A program made the translations under genes and the position numbers. Below are positions 8,208 to 17,400 of a stretch of DNA of 64,000 bases, in pieces. Position 1 is the stretch's first letter. The number at the start of each line of letters is the position of its first letter. The notes beneath the pieces are model-generated. The model did not search any database, was not told the DNA's origin, and worked only from the letters and a program-made list of their open reading frames with translations. This stretch comes from an uncultured Bacteroidota bacterium. Lineage in GTDB: Bacteria; Bacteroidota; Bacteroidia; 2-12-FULL-35-15. The DNA lies in NCBI GenBank assembly GCA_903926385.1, contig CAIYIS010000009.1, forward strand, positions 1 to 64,000. The letters run 5' to 3'.

Positions 8208-8864
8208 TTATTGAATTACCAGACCAAATGGCTCAGAAAAAACTTCCGATTCCACTGCCCCTCCATTTCCTACTCGGAAATAATACTTCTTTACACTACT
8301 CAATCCCGATTTCATAAAATCGGCTTTACTGGTAATGCCTATCGATACCCAACTGTTATCGTCAGCAGGGGTCAATGTCATTTGCCAGTGATAAATTCCG
8401 GAAGGATTAATAGCTGCCAGTAAGGCTACAGTGCCTTGCACAGCAGTATTCATAGCTCCGTACGATTGAGGACTACGACCGGGAAAAGATTTGAGGCTAC
8501 AGGAAGCAGCAGCAGCAATATTCTCTGCAAATAAGGGGTTGGCACGAGCAACGCCCTGTACATACTCCCTTACTCTTTCCATCAACTCCATCAATTCTCT
8601 TCTCCTGTCTTTCACTTTTTTTCGGTTTTCCCTACTCGGAGTCAATGTTGCAGTTGTTATGGCATTAGCCAAAGCAACTCTTGCAGCATCCACATCAGTG
8701 AGCGGAGGTGTGGGTGTGCCAAAATAGGCACTTGCCGCAATTGATTCCGAAATTAACTTAACCCTTGCAATTAAATCGGGCAATGCCAGCCTAGCTAGCA
8801 TTAGCACCACTACAATCATTTCTATCATGATTTTTTTGATTTTGTTTGTGTTTTGCCCGTTCAA
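8208..8864 (-). CDS. Conserved-type protein of unknown function with helical N-terminus and Fn3-like C-terminus, 218 aa
   Basis: I do not assign a function. Residues 1-30 are followed by an Ala-rich helical region (about 45-130; ISESIAASAYFGTP, then DAARVALANAITTAT and a basic NRKKVKDRRRELMELMERV helix). The last 80 residues look like a beta-sandwich: IYHWQMTLTPADDNSWVSIG and VKKYYFRVGNGGAVESE resemble fibronectin-III strands. Similar proteins (LARLALPDLI start, ALANAITTA, YVQ) occur widely in Bacteroidota without assigned role. The start could be ATG 8864 or the internal Met of MIEMIVVV. There is no convincing signal peptide. It reads away from the periodic repeat array that begins 169 bases upstream, so that array may be its control region. 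A strong terminator follows. Confidence 0.75.
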   Translation of the reverse strand: MNGQNTNKIKKIMIEMIVVVLMLARLALPDLIARVKLISESIAASAYFGTPTPPLTDVDAARVALANAITTATLTPSRENRKKVKDRRRELMELMERVREYVQGVARANPLFAENIAAAASCSLKSFPGRSPQSYGAMNTAVQGTVALLAAINPSGIYHWQMTLTPADDNSWVSIGITSKADFMKSGLSSVKKYYFRVGNGGAVESEVFSEPFGLVIQ

Positions 8865-8923
8865 GTCGCCATTAGCTACTTGTCAACCTATCCGGACAAA
8901 ACGGTTTATACTAAATTAATAAT

Positions 8924-8935
8924 AGACTAAAGTCT
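8924..8935. repeat. Short palindrome AGACT-AA-AGTCT
   Basis: A 5-bp perfect inverted repeat about 60 bases upstream of the 8208-8864 gene. Its arms share the AGTCT core of the motif repeated at 9033-9297. Candidate operator; no direct evidence. Confidence 0.35.
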
Positions 8936-9032
8936 GGTAGCGGTTTTAATCATTGTACTAAATTTTTGAATTTCTATTCTTTATCAACTCTTTATGTTTT
9001 TCCTCAAGTGGTCGGACTACTATATTTTTTTT

Positions 9033-9297
9033 TATACTAGTCTTTTTGTCAAATATACTTGTCTAAAAAAAATTATACCAGTTTTTTTAGAATTATACTT
9101 GTCTAAACTTTTTTATACAAGTCTTCGGCACTTTTTGACTTGTCTAAAAATTATTTTACTTGTCTTTTTCTCCTTTTGAGAAGTATAAATTACTTTAGAC
9201 AACGCTAAAAATATTTATACCAGTCATTTTGTCATTTATACCAGTCTTTTTAACTTAAAGACTGATATTTTTTAAAAGATACAAGTCTTTTTGTCTT
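9033..9297 (+). repeat. Phased array of an 11-bp motif TATACnWGTCT every 20-21 bp
   Basis: Starting at 9033 the motif recurs at 9054, 9074, 9094, 9114, 9135, 9155, 9176, 9196, 9216, 9237, 9257 and 9278. The steps are 21, 20, 20, 20, 21, 20, 21, 20, 20, 21, 20 and 21 bases, mean 20.4. Copies at 9033, 9054, 9094, 9114 and 9237 match the consensus fully. Those at 9074, 9155, 9216 and 9278 differ at one position and 9135 at two. 9176 and 9196 are degenerate, and 9257 is weak and instead carries the motif core inverted (AGACTG at 9259). The 9-10 bases between motifs are mostly T or A tracts. The step is not a multiple of three, so this is not a coding repeat. It is two helical turns, so all motifs face one side of the helix. 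Function unknown; a protein-binding array or curved DNA is plausible. Confidence 0.85.
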
Positions 9298-9376
9298 ACA
9301 GACTGCTCCAAAACTATTTTTACTGTTCAATAGATTTGAAGCGTTTTTTTTGACCATTTTAATGTTTTAGTCCTAA

Positions 9377-9407
9377 CAGCGCAGCATCTGCGCATCTTTT
9401 TTTGATT
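9377..9407 (+). terminator. Possible intrinsic terminator in the gene-free region
   Basis: GCGCAG (9379-9384) and CTGCGC (9388-9393) form a perfect 6-bp stem with a three-base loop, followed by ATCTTTTTTTG. No gene upstream on the plus strand needs it, so if real it would end an unseen transcript coming out of the repeat array. Confidence 0.4.
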
Positions 9408-9490
9408 GTTTACTTAAGTGGGTAACGATGTTTCAAATTGTAACGGTTTTTAAAACTTGGGCAATATTAGTGAGCCCCTTTACTCTATTA

Positions 9491-9635
9491 TACTCCGATT
9501 TTAAATTTTGGTTGCGTTTATTTTTGTTTTTTTTCAAAAAATGCGACAAAAGCATTCATTTTTTTCACCATATAAACTCCGATTTTCACTTTTTATTGCT
9601 CCTTAATGAACTTTTTTTTCGAAAAATGCGATGAA
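9491..9635 (+). repeat. Imperfect direct repeat, about 60 bp, offset 84-85 bp
   Basis: Both units start with ACTCCGATTTT (9492 and 9576), have TTTT-rich middles with a TTGC word, and end with TTC(A/G)AAAAATGCGA (9533 and 9617). The units are T-rich. A 68-codon frame runs through them but encodes a Phe/Leu-rich low-complexity peptide and is not credible as a gene. Confidence 0.6.
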
Positions 9636-10219
9636 ATTTTATTTTACGGAGACATACACGGTTTTTGAACAAAAATATGGGAAATTGTAAGCTTAACAAA
9701 TGCATAAATATTTCAAGTATCCCTTTTCTTAATAATCACTGAAAGCCTTTTAAAATATGATGTTTTTAGTAAAGAGATAAAGTAATTAATTAGATAAAAT
9801 TAAGGATATTTAGTTAGAAAATGCATTCCATCCGTTTCGGCAGAAAAGAAAATGGAGCACTAAGTTAAAAAAATTGCTAAAAATGGAAGAAATTGAATAA
9901 AAATTGAACTTTTTTTAATCTTTTTTCAAAAAAAATAATTATTACATAAGTTACAGAATTGTAGATTTATATATTAATATTCTTGATTAAAATAGTATAG
10001 ATTTTGAACTTTTTTAAAAAATATTTAAAAAAAATGCAACCCTCATGCAACCTTTTACAAATTTAAAACATCTATAGACGTAAGGGGCATAAAAAGGTTG
10101 CCTCTGATTTTAAAAAATATTTGTTTTTTTATCAGTTCAGTTAAAATTATTCATAATTTAGCACAAGATTTAAAAGTTTAAAACCAATTAATAAAAGATT
10201 AACTAAAAATTAAAGTATC
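9636..10219. other. Gene-free, very A/T-rich upstream region of the first giant surface gene
   Basis: No open frame of note. Long A and T tracts run from about 9880 to 10030. It contains the inverted repeat at 10047-10101. No convincing TAnnTTTG box at a fitting distance from 10220 was found; TAATTTAG at 10154-10161 is the closest. Confidence 0.5.
10036..10101. promoter_or_regulatory. Inverted repeat GCAACCTTTT / AAAAGGTTGC upstream of the giant surface gene
   Basis: GCAACCTTTT at 10047-10056 is the exact reverse complement of AAAAGGTTGC at 10092-10101, and a further GCAACC lies at 10036-10041. The spacing is 35 bases and the second arm ends 118 bases before the ATG at 10220. It could be a regulator site or a 5'-leader stem. 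The arms stand out in otherwise A/T-only sequence. Confidence 0.5.
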
Positions 10220-13200
10220 ATGTTGAAAAAATTTACTCAATTCTTCTCTTGTTTAACACTGATAGGAGCATTACCATCGGTTGCATTAGCCTCTCACGTA
10301 TCTGGAGGAGAAGTTACCTACACCAATGTGGGTGTAAATCAGTTTAAGGTTGTATTGGTCAACTATTGGGATTGTGCTTCTTTCGATCCGGGTACATCTC
10401 AGCAAATGGCAACTACCAACAATGGTGGTTTCACAGATTTAAACTTTACAGTGAATCTGGACTCAGCAGTTGAGGTTTCTCAGGTATGCCCAACAGCCAC
10501 TACAACATGTAATGGAGGGACCATCCCAGGAAACAAGAAAAATGTATATTCTGCCATTGTAACCCTTCCGGGGCAATGTTCGTTGTGGACGTTTTATCAT
10601 ACTTCTTGTTGTCGTAATATTTCTGTGAATGCCCCTAACTACGATAGTTATACTTTTTATGCAACCTTAAACAACTTGGTGGCACCAACCAATAACTCCC
10701 CTTATTTTACTTCTACTCCTTTGCCTTACCTTTGTGTTGGTCAAACCGTATGTTATAGTCCGGGAGTTGTAGAAATGGATGGGAATACTTTAAGTTTTTC
10801 TTTTGTTGACGCAATGAATACCAACTCAACTACTCCCATAACTTATGCTGCAGGTTATACAGGAGCAGTGCCAATGCCGGGTATTTCTATTCTTCCGGGT
10901 AATGGATTGATTCAGTTTAGTCCAACCACAATTGGTAACTTTGTGGTTGCTTTTATGGTTACTGAACGCGATGTGAATGGTATCGTTATCGGGACAATAG
11001 TTAGGGATATTCAAATGGTAGTGGTTAACTGTACAAACCAAGTGGTGCCTTGTAATGCTGGAGCAGTGACCAATCTAACAGGATTTGGTGCAATTATTAT
11101 TCCACCTAACGGAGTTCAGGTTTGCGAAAACGTTCCTTTCGGATTTCAGTTTAGTTTTACAGACCCCGATCCTGCTGATATTTTAACAGCTATTTCAAAT
11201 ATTCAGGCTATTATGCCTGGTTCTACATTTACTTTCACAGGAACCAATCCTATCACCGTTTTTGTAACATGGACAGCCCCTCCGGGAACCGCCAATACAT
11301 TCACAACATTTGCAGTAACGGTAACAGACAATGCGTGTCCGGTCACGGGTCAGCAAACTGTTAATTATATTATGGACATTCTGCCGGCTACTCATGCCGG
11401 ACCTGATGTTACCATTTGCGGTAATCAAGCTGATACATTGCATGGATTAATTCCGGGAACAGGTTGTCAATGGACAGTTTTGAGTGGACCTCCAATGTAC
11501 ACTAGCGGGCCAATGCAGAACTTTTCTTGCGATACGTGTTTGAATCCTATTGCTACACCAACAGCCACCACTACTTATGTGCTTACATCTAATGGTTCTC
11601 CGGCATGTGTGTTAACCGATACAGTAACCATCTTTGTGGTGCCAGATTTTACGTATACTGTAACTCAAAGTTCAGGAAATACTTGTTTACTTGACCCTGT
11701 TCAATTAAATGTTACAAACATTACACCGGGAACATACACTTATCTTTGGTCTCCGGCAACGCATTTAAGCAATGCCAATATTCCAAACCCTACAGCTACT
11801 TTTAGTAGCCCTGGTACATATAATTATATGCTTACCGTAACTAGTTCTACAGGATGTGTGCATTACAGTAACATCTCTATTACAGTTGCGCCTGCATTTG
11901 CTCCTAATATAACAGTTAGTAACGATACTAGCTTCTGTTCGGGTACTGCTACACTCAACGCCTATTTCACAGGTGGAGGTATTCCTCCTATTTGTCAGTT
12001 AAGCCCAACCGGAGGTTGTGGTGGTACAGCCTTAACAGGATTAGTAGGTACTGTAAATAATCCTACTTCTAACACTGACTATGCTTATCCGGCTCCTTTT
12101 GGTAACTGGTACACATCAGCTGTTCAGCAGTATTTATATACAGCTGCTGAGTTAAATGCAGCAGGTGTTATTGGTGGAAAAATAGATCAGATAGATTGGA
12201 ATATTACATCCATGAATCCTACAGCATATACTACCTATCCGGAGTTTACAATCAAGATGGGATGTACTAATTTAATCACATTCAATTCTACCACTCCTGT
12301 GTTCTCAACCGGGTTATACACCGTTTTCCCTGCACAAACAGTAACTGCTGTGATGGGATGGAATTCTTTTGTATTTGCTAATCCGTATGAGTGGGATGGT
12401 ATTTCTAACATCATTATAGAGGTTTGTTTTACAGAAGGACCTCCTTATTCTAACTATACTTATAATTTACAATCTACTCAAACCGCTACCGGATATACAT
12501 CTAGTCAATGGTCACTTAGTGATGCAGCGGACCAATGTGCAGGTGTTACAGGTTGGTTGACTACTGCTAATATTCACCCTGATATGCAGGTGCATTATTG
12601 TTCTATTGTTCCTAATCCAAATGATTTCTCTTTCCAATGGACAGCTTTCCCTGCAGGAGGAAATATCGCGAATGATACCATGCAGTTTACTACTGGTTCG
12701 CCAACAGTAATAACCGACTATCAGGTGGTGGTTACCAACGTTAACGGAGGTTGTACAGATATTGACACCGTACATGTAGGTGTTACAAATATTGCCACGA
12801 TGCACATGGACCCAGCTGGGCCGTATTGCACTGCAAGTTCTATGGATACTTTAACTGTTTCTGTTCCTTTGGGTACAGGTGCGTTTTCAGGACCTGGTAT
12901 TACTGATACTTATTTAGGTGTGTTTGATCCGGTGACAGCAGGTGTTGGAACTCATGTCATTCATTATACCACAAACGGTATTTGCGGTACTGCTGATACC
13001 ACCATTACTATACTTGTAGCAAATACACTTAATGCCACCATAACTCCGGTTGCACCATTATGTACTTCATCCAATCCTGTTACACTTACTGCTGCTACTC
13101 CCGGAGGAAGCTGGACAGGTTACGGAATAACCGATACCCTTAACGGAACATTCGACCCTACCTTACCTGGACTTGCAGGCAATGTTATTATTGTAACATA

Positions 13201-14275
13201 TACTATCTATTTCCCTTGTTTCTCTCAAGATACAGTCTTGGTTAGTGTAACTCAACAACAGCACGCGACAATCGACTCTGTACCGGGTCCATTCTGTATT
13301 GATGCGGCACCTTATCAATGTACATCAGCAGTTGGCCCTGGCGGAACATGGAGCGGCCCAGGCATGTCATCATCGGGTGTATTCTCTCCGGCTATAGCTG
13401 GTGCTGGTACTCACACCATTTTCCATTACATGACTCAATTCTGCGGAGACACTGCATCTACAACTATTACAGTTATTGCATTACCGGTTATTTCAATTAT
13501 TGCTGATGTTTCATCAGGTTGTGAGCCTACTGTAGTTCACTTCACTAGTTCAACTGATCAGCCTGGAGGAACTTATGCATGGACTTTAGGAAACGGAACT
13601 TCTTCTACTCAAGCCAATCCTTCCTGCAATTATACAAGCGCAATGGGATCGCCTTTTGATGTAACGCTTACTTACACCAATTCCAACGGATGTGTTTCTT
13701 CAATTACAAATTCAGGTATGATTACTGTATTTTCTCAGCCTCATGCTATGTTTACTTCTACTCCGCAGCCAACGGATGTGTCGAATCCGGAAATTCATTT
13801 CCATGATCATTCAACTGGAACAATTGATACTTGGGCATGGACATTTGGAAGTGGAGGAGCTGGTTCGTCTCAGCAAAACCCACACTATACTTATCCTGAT
13901 TCAGGTTCGTATACTGTTCAGTTAATTGTAACCAATAGTGCAGGACCTTGTTCAGATACGATTACTCATACTATTATTATTGATCCAATTTTGACTTGTT
14001 ATTTCCCAAGTTCATTTACTCCGGACGATGATGGAGTAAACGATGAATGGAGAATGGTGGGAAGTAACATACAGCCTGACGGATTCCAGATGTTAATCTT
14101 TAATCGCTGGGGAGAGTCGTTATTTACTTCATCGGATTATCTGGTTGGTTGGAACGGAAGACGTGGAAATGTGGGAACTCCGGTTGATCAGGGAGTATAC
14201 GTTTACAAAATTCATTTTGTAGATTTTAAAGGTGTAACTCACGATTACATTGGTCATATTACATTAAAAAGATAA
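10220..14275 (+). CDS. Giant cell-surface protein with PKD-like repeats and CHU_C (T9SS, gliding-type) C-terminal domain, 1351 aa
   Basis: Residues 1-24 are a signal peptide ending SVALA-SHVSGGE; an S-H-x-S-G-G-E start after cleavage is common in large Bacteroidota surface proteins. The body is Thr/Ser/Cys-rich, built of Ig/PKD-like beta domains; two PKD-like units are clearest at about 1090-1255 (TYAWTLGNG, DTWAWTFGSG, YPDSGSYTVQL). The last 95 residues (from about 1257, ILTCYFPSSFTPDDDGVNDE to IGHITLKR) are a CHU_C/gliding motility-associated C-terminal domain, the type B signal that sends proteins through T9SS. Such proteins normally need a PorP/SprF-type partner; one is encoded at 51246-52196 but not next to this gene. 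The C-terminal 790 residues align with the next gene (14410-18450) while the N-terminal 550 do not. Probable adhesin or matrix protein; ligand unknown. Confidence 0.9.
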   Translation: MLKKFTQFFSCLTLIGALPSVALASHVSGGEVTYTNVGVNQFKVVLVNYWDCASFDPGTSQQMATTNNGGFTDLNFTVNLDSAVEVSQVCPTATTTCNGGTIPGNKKNVYSAIVTLPGQCSLWTFYHTSCCRNISVNAPNYDSYTFYATLNNLVAPTNNSPYFTSTPLPYLCVGQTVCYSPGVVEMDGNTLSFSFVDAMNTNSTTPITYAAGYTGAVPMPGISILPGNGLIQFSPTTIGNFVVAFMVTERDVNGIVIGTIVRDIQMVVVNCTNQVVPCNAGAVTNLTGFGAIIIPPNGVQVCENVPFGFQFSFTDPDPADILTAISNIQAIMPGSTFTFTGTNPITVFVTWTAPPGTANTFTTFAVTVTDNACPVTGQQTVNYIMDILPATHAGPDVTICGNQADTLHGLIPGTGCQWTVLSGPPMYTSGPMQNFSCDTCLNPIATPTATTTYVLTSNGSPACVLTDTVTIFVVPDFTYTVTQSSGNTCLLDPVQLNVTNITPGTYTYLWSPATHLSNANIPNPTATFSSPGTYNYMLTVTSSTGCVHYSNISITVAPAFAPNITVSNDTSFCSGTATLNAYFTGGGIPPICQLSPTGGCGGTALTGLVGTVNNPTSNTDYAYPAPFGNWYTSAVQQYLYTAAELNAAGVIGGKIDQIDWNITSMNPTAYTTYPEFTIKMGCTNLITFNSTTPVFSTGLYTVFPAQTVTAVMGWNSFVFANPYEWDGISNIIIEVCFTEGPPYSNYTYNLQSTQTATGYTSSQWSLSDAADQCAGVTGWLTTANIHPDMQVHYCSIVPNPNDFSFQWTAFPAGGNIANDTMQFTTGSPTVITDYQVVVTNVNGGCTDIDTVHVGVTNIATMHMDPAGPYCTASSMDTLTVSVPLGTGAFSGPGITDTYLGVFDPVTAGVGTHVIHYTTNGICGTADTTITILVANTLNATITPVAPLCTSSNPVTLTAATPGGSWTGYGITDTLNGTFDPTLPGLAGNVIIVTYTIYFPCFSQDTVLVSVTQQQHATIDSVPGPFCIDAAPYQCTSAVGPGGTWSGPGMSSSGVFSPAIAGAGTHTIFHYMTQFCGDTASTTITVIALPVISIIADVSSGCEPTVVHFTSSTDQPGGTYAWTLGNGTSSTQANPSCNYTSAMGSPFDVTLTYTNSNGCVSSITNSGMITVFSQPHAMFTSTPQPTDVSNPEIHFHDHSTGTIDTWAWTFGSGGAGSSQQNPHYTYPDSGSYTVQLIVTNSAGPCSDTITHTIIIDPILTCYFPSSFTPDDDGVNDEWRMVGSNIQPDGFQMLIFNRWGESLFTSSDYLVGWNGRRGNVGTPVDQGVYVYKIHFVDFKGVTHDYIGHITLKR
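12866..12931 (+). other. Segment with the same protein as 17038-17103 but different codons
   Basis: The 22 codons PLGTGAFSGPG-ITDTYLGVFDP encode the same residues as 17038-17103 in the neighbouring gene, yet only 6 of 22 codons are identical. It marks the most conserved part of the paralogue pair. Confidence 0.9.
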
Positions 14276-14297
14276 AAAGTAAAACCACTATATACTT

Positions 14298-14336
14298 CAT
14301 ACGGCATTTACAGATAACATCTGTAAATGCCGTATG
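14298..14336. terminator. Perfect 18-bp hairpin between the two giant surface genes
   Basis: CATACGGCATTTACAGAT (14298-14315) is followed by a three-base loop and its exact reverse complement (14319-14336). It starts 23 bases after the first giant gene's stop. No T run follows, so it may act as a processing or stability element or a factor-assisted terminator rather than a classical intrinsic one. Confidence 0.6.
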
Positions 14337-14409
14337 ATTGGAATTAATTAGTAAACTGCCGATTGCAGTATAGGCGTTTTACTTTTTTGTTTACCAAATC
14401 AACAAAAAA

Positions 14410-17400
14410 ATGAAACCACTTTATTTAACCTTAATTCTTTGTTTGTTTGCCTTTTTTCAGGTTACATCACAAACAACAATTCCTCCTGTTGACAGTCCTC
14501 TGTACGAACAAATGAAAGCAAATGGCACTTTGCGTCAAGCCTTATTACCTGCGGATACGAGAACCGATGAGCAAAAGGAGAAAGATTTAAAGGTTCAATT
14601 GGCTAAAATGAAAAAAGAATCTCCTAATATGTATGTTAGCGGGAATGAGAAGTTAGTAAAATTAAATTCAAATGATCCACATATTCGTGCTCCTCAGCCC
14701 AACCCTAGTGGTTGTGGAGCATTTGTACCTTGCGGTTCGGGAGGGGGAAGTAATGTATACACCTTAAATCCATGTGATGATTGCAGTTCCGCTGCCCTTC
14801 CTTTACCTTTTAATTTTTGTTTTTATGGCACTAATGAAACACAGGTATATTTAAATAATAATGGTAATTTATCATTTAGTGGCATGCAGCCTTCGTTTGT
14901 ACCAGTTCCGTTTCCGGCAGTTGGGTATGACATGATAGCACCTTTTTGGGCAGATGTTCAAACTAATTGCGCTTTTCCTGCCGGAAGCGTTTGTTCTGAA
15001 ACAACAAATTCTCACTTTATTGTTACATGGACAGGGGTCACCGTTTTCTTTTGTGATGGAACCTTGTTTAATTCGTTTCAAGTAATTCTTACAGATGGTT
15101 CGGATCCAATTTTACCTGCTGGTAATAACATAGGTATGAATTATGGTCAGATGCAATGGACCACAGGTACTGCTTCCGGTGGATCCGGTGGATTTGGTGG
15201 CTCAGCTGCAATTGTAGGGTTGAATCAGGGAAATGGTGTGGGTTTTACCCAAGTCGGAGGGTTTGACTCTCCTGGAACAACTTTTTTTAGTTCTACCGCT
15301 ACTAACAATCAGGTGGGTTGGTTAACCAATAAAACCTTTTATTTTAATGTTTGCAATGCTGCATTGAATATACCGCCTATTTGCAGTACACTAAATAATT
15401 GCGACACGGTAAGGGTATGCGGACTTAACGATACTGCCATAGTGGACGCTTTTTTTCTTTCCCCTGAGTTAGGACAAACCACACATGTTACTGTAAATCT
15501 AAATGGATTGGCAGGGGCAACAGTTCTGCCAATTGTTCCAGGCAATACCTGCGATGCTCAAGTTCAGATAATCGGTTCGGGATTAAATGCCGGTTATCAC
15601 GTGATTACATTTACAGCCTGGGATAATGGAATTCCGGTGGATACTACCATCATTAATGCAACAATATATATAGATACGAGTACGGTTTCACAGCTTAATC
15701 CCGTCATTACGGGTGTGCTGGCTCTTTGCGGAGGAGGCAGCACAACCTTGACTGTAAATCCAACAAATTATGATTCCTATCTATGGAATACCGGTTCAAC
15801 AAACACATCAATATCTGTTTCAACTGCTGGATATTATTCTGTACATTGTGTGCTTCAAAGTTGTCAGGCAACTGTTGGAGTAAACGTAGTGGTTCATCCA
15901 TTACCTACACCTGTAATCACTGGACCTCTAATAACAGCCTGCGGAACGGGAACTACCACTTTAACATGCGACTCTCTAATATATGCGTCTTATCTATGGT
16001 CGAACGGAGCAACAACTAGTTCTATAACCGTTGGTGCTGGAACTTATTCTTTAACTGTAATAGATGCCTTTGGTTGCACTGCAACATCGGCTCCTGTAAC
16101 CGTTACCTCACAACCGGCTCCAACTATATTGGCGCATAATGACACTACTTTCTGTTCAGGTTCTGCCAATTTGTGGGTTACATTTACAGGTTCAGGACTC
16201 CCGTCCACTTGTGGAACAACTACTAGTGGACCTTGTGCCTCCACAACCCCGTATACAATTGGAAACGGAACTACAGCTGCATTTACTCAGTATCCAACTC
16301 CATTTACCGGATTTTGGGATAATGGCAGAATTCAAATGCTTTATACTGCTGCTGAATTGACAACTGCCGGCTTTGCCGGTGGAAAAATAAATTCGCTTGC
16401 ATTTAATGTTTTACAACTAAATAGTTCCATTCCTTACAATGGATTTACAATACAAATGGGATGCACCAATCTGGCTTCGTTAAGTACCTTTCAAACTGGT
16501 TTGACTATGGTTTATGGACCCTCAGCTTATTCCCCAACTATGGGATGGAATGTCTTTAATTTCACAAATGCTTATGAATGGGATGGCGTTTCAAATATTA
16601 TAGTCGAAGCATGTTACAATAATTCTTCTTGGTCGGGAACTGATGAACTGAGCAAAACACCAACAGGTTTTAATTCCGTAATTATGCAATATCAAGACCT
16701 AGGTGTTGGTTGTACATTTACAACTCCTAGCACCTATATGGATCGCCCAGATATCCGGTTCGAGGCTTGCAATACATTTCAAAATCCTGCTAACTTTAAT
16801 TATGTATGGACTTCGTTTCCTACAGGGGGAGGTATTGCTAATGCAACAGCACAAAATACAACAGCTACTCCAACACTTGCTATGACTGATTATCAGATAC
16901 AGGTAACAAATATCAATGGAGGTTGTAGCGCTATTGATACTGTGCATGTAGGATTAATCAATATTGCTACTATGCACATCGACCCGGCTGGTCCGTTTTG
17001 TACTGCAAGTCCACTTGATACGCTTACTGTTTCTGTTCCACTTGGAACAGGAGCCTTCTCCGGTCCGGGAATTACAGATACTTATCTTGGAGTTTTTGAC
17101 CCTGCTATAGCGGGTGTAGGGACTTGGACAATACATTATATCACCAACGGAATTTGCGGTACAGCTGATACAACAATAACAATTGTTGTCGCTAATACAT
17201 TAGATCCAACAATTGCTCCGATACCTCCATTATGTACTTCATATAACTCGATTCAATTGACAGCCGCTACATCAGGAGGAAGTTGGTCGGGATACGGAAT
17301 CACAGATACCATTAACGGAACATTTGATCCTACATTACCGGGATTAGTTGGAAATATAAACATAGTAACATATACTATTTATCAACCTTGTTATTCACGA

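Noticed and set aside
8994-9179. 61-codon frame over the repeat array
   Set aside because: It is a by-product of T-rich repeats, encodes Phe/Leu/Thr-rich low-complexity sequence and the repeat period is not a multiple of three.
9033-9297. CRISPR array
   Set aside because: The repeated unit is 10-11 bp and degenerate, with 9-10 bp A/T tracts between; CRISPR repeats are longer, near-identical and separated by unique spacers of about 30 bp. No cas genes are near.
9428-9634. 68-codon frame
   Set aside because: Lies on the 60-bp direct repeat; low-complexity Phe/Leu composition and no start signal.
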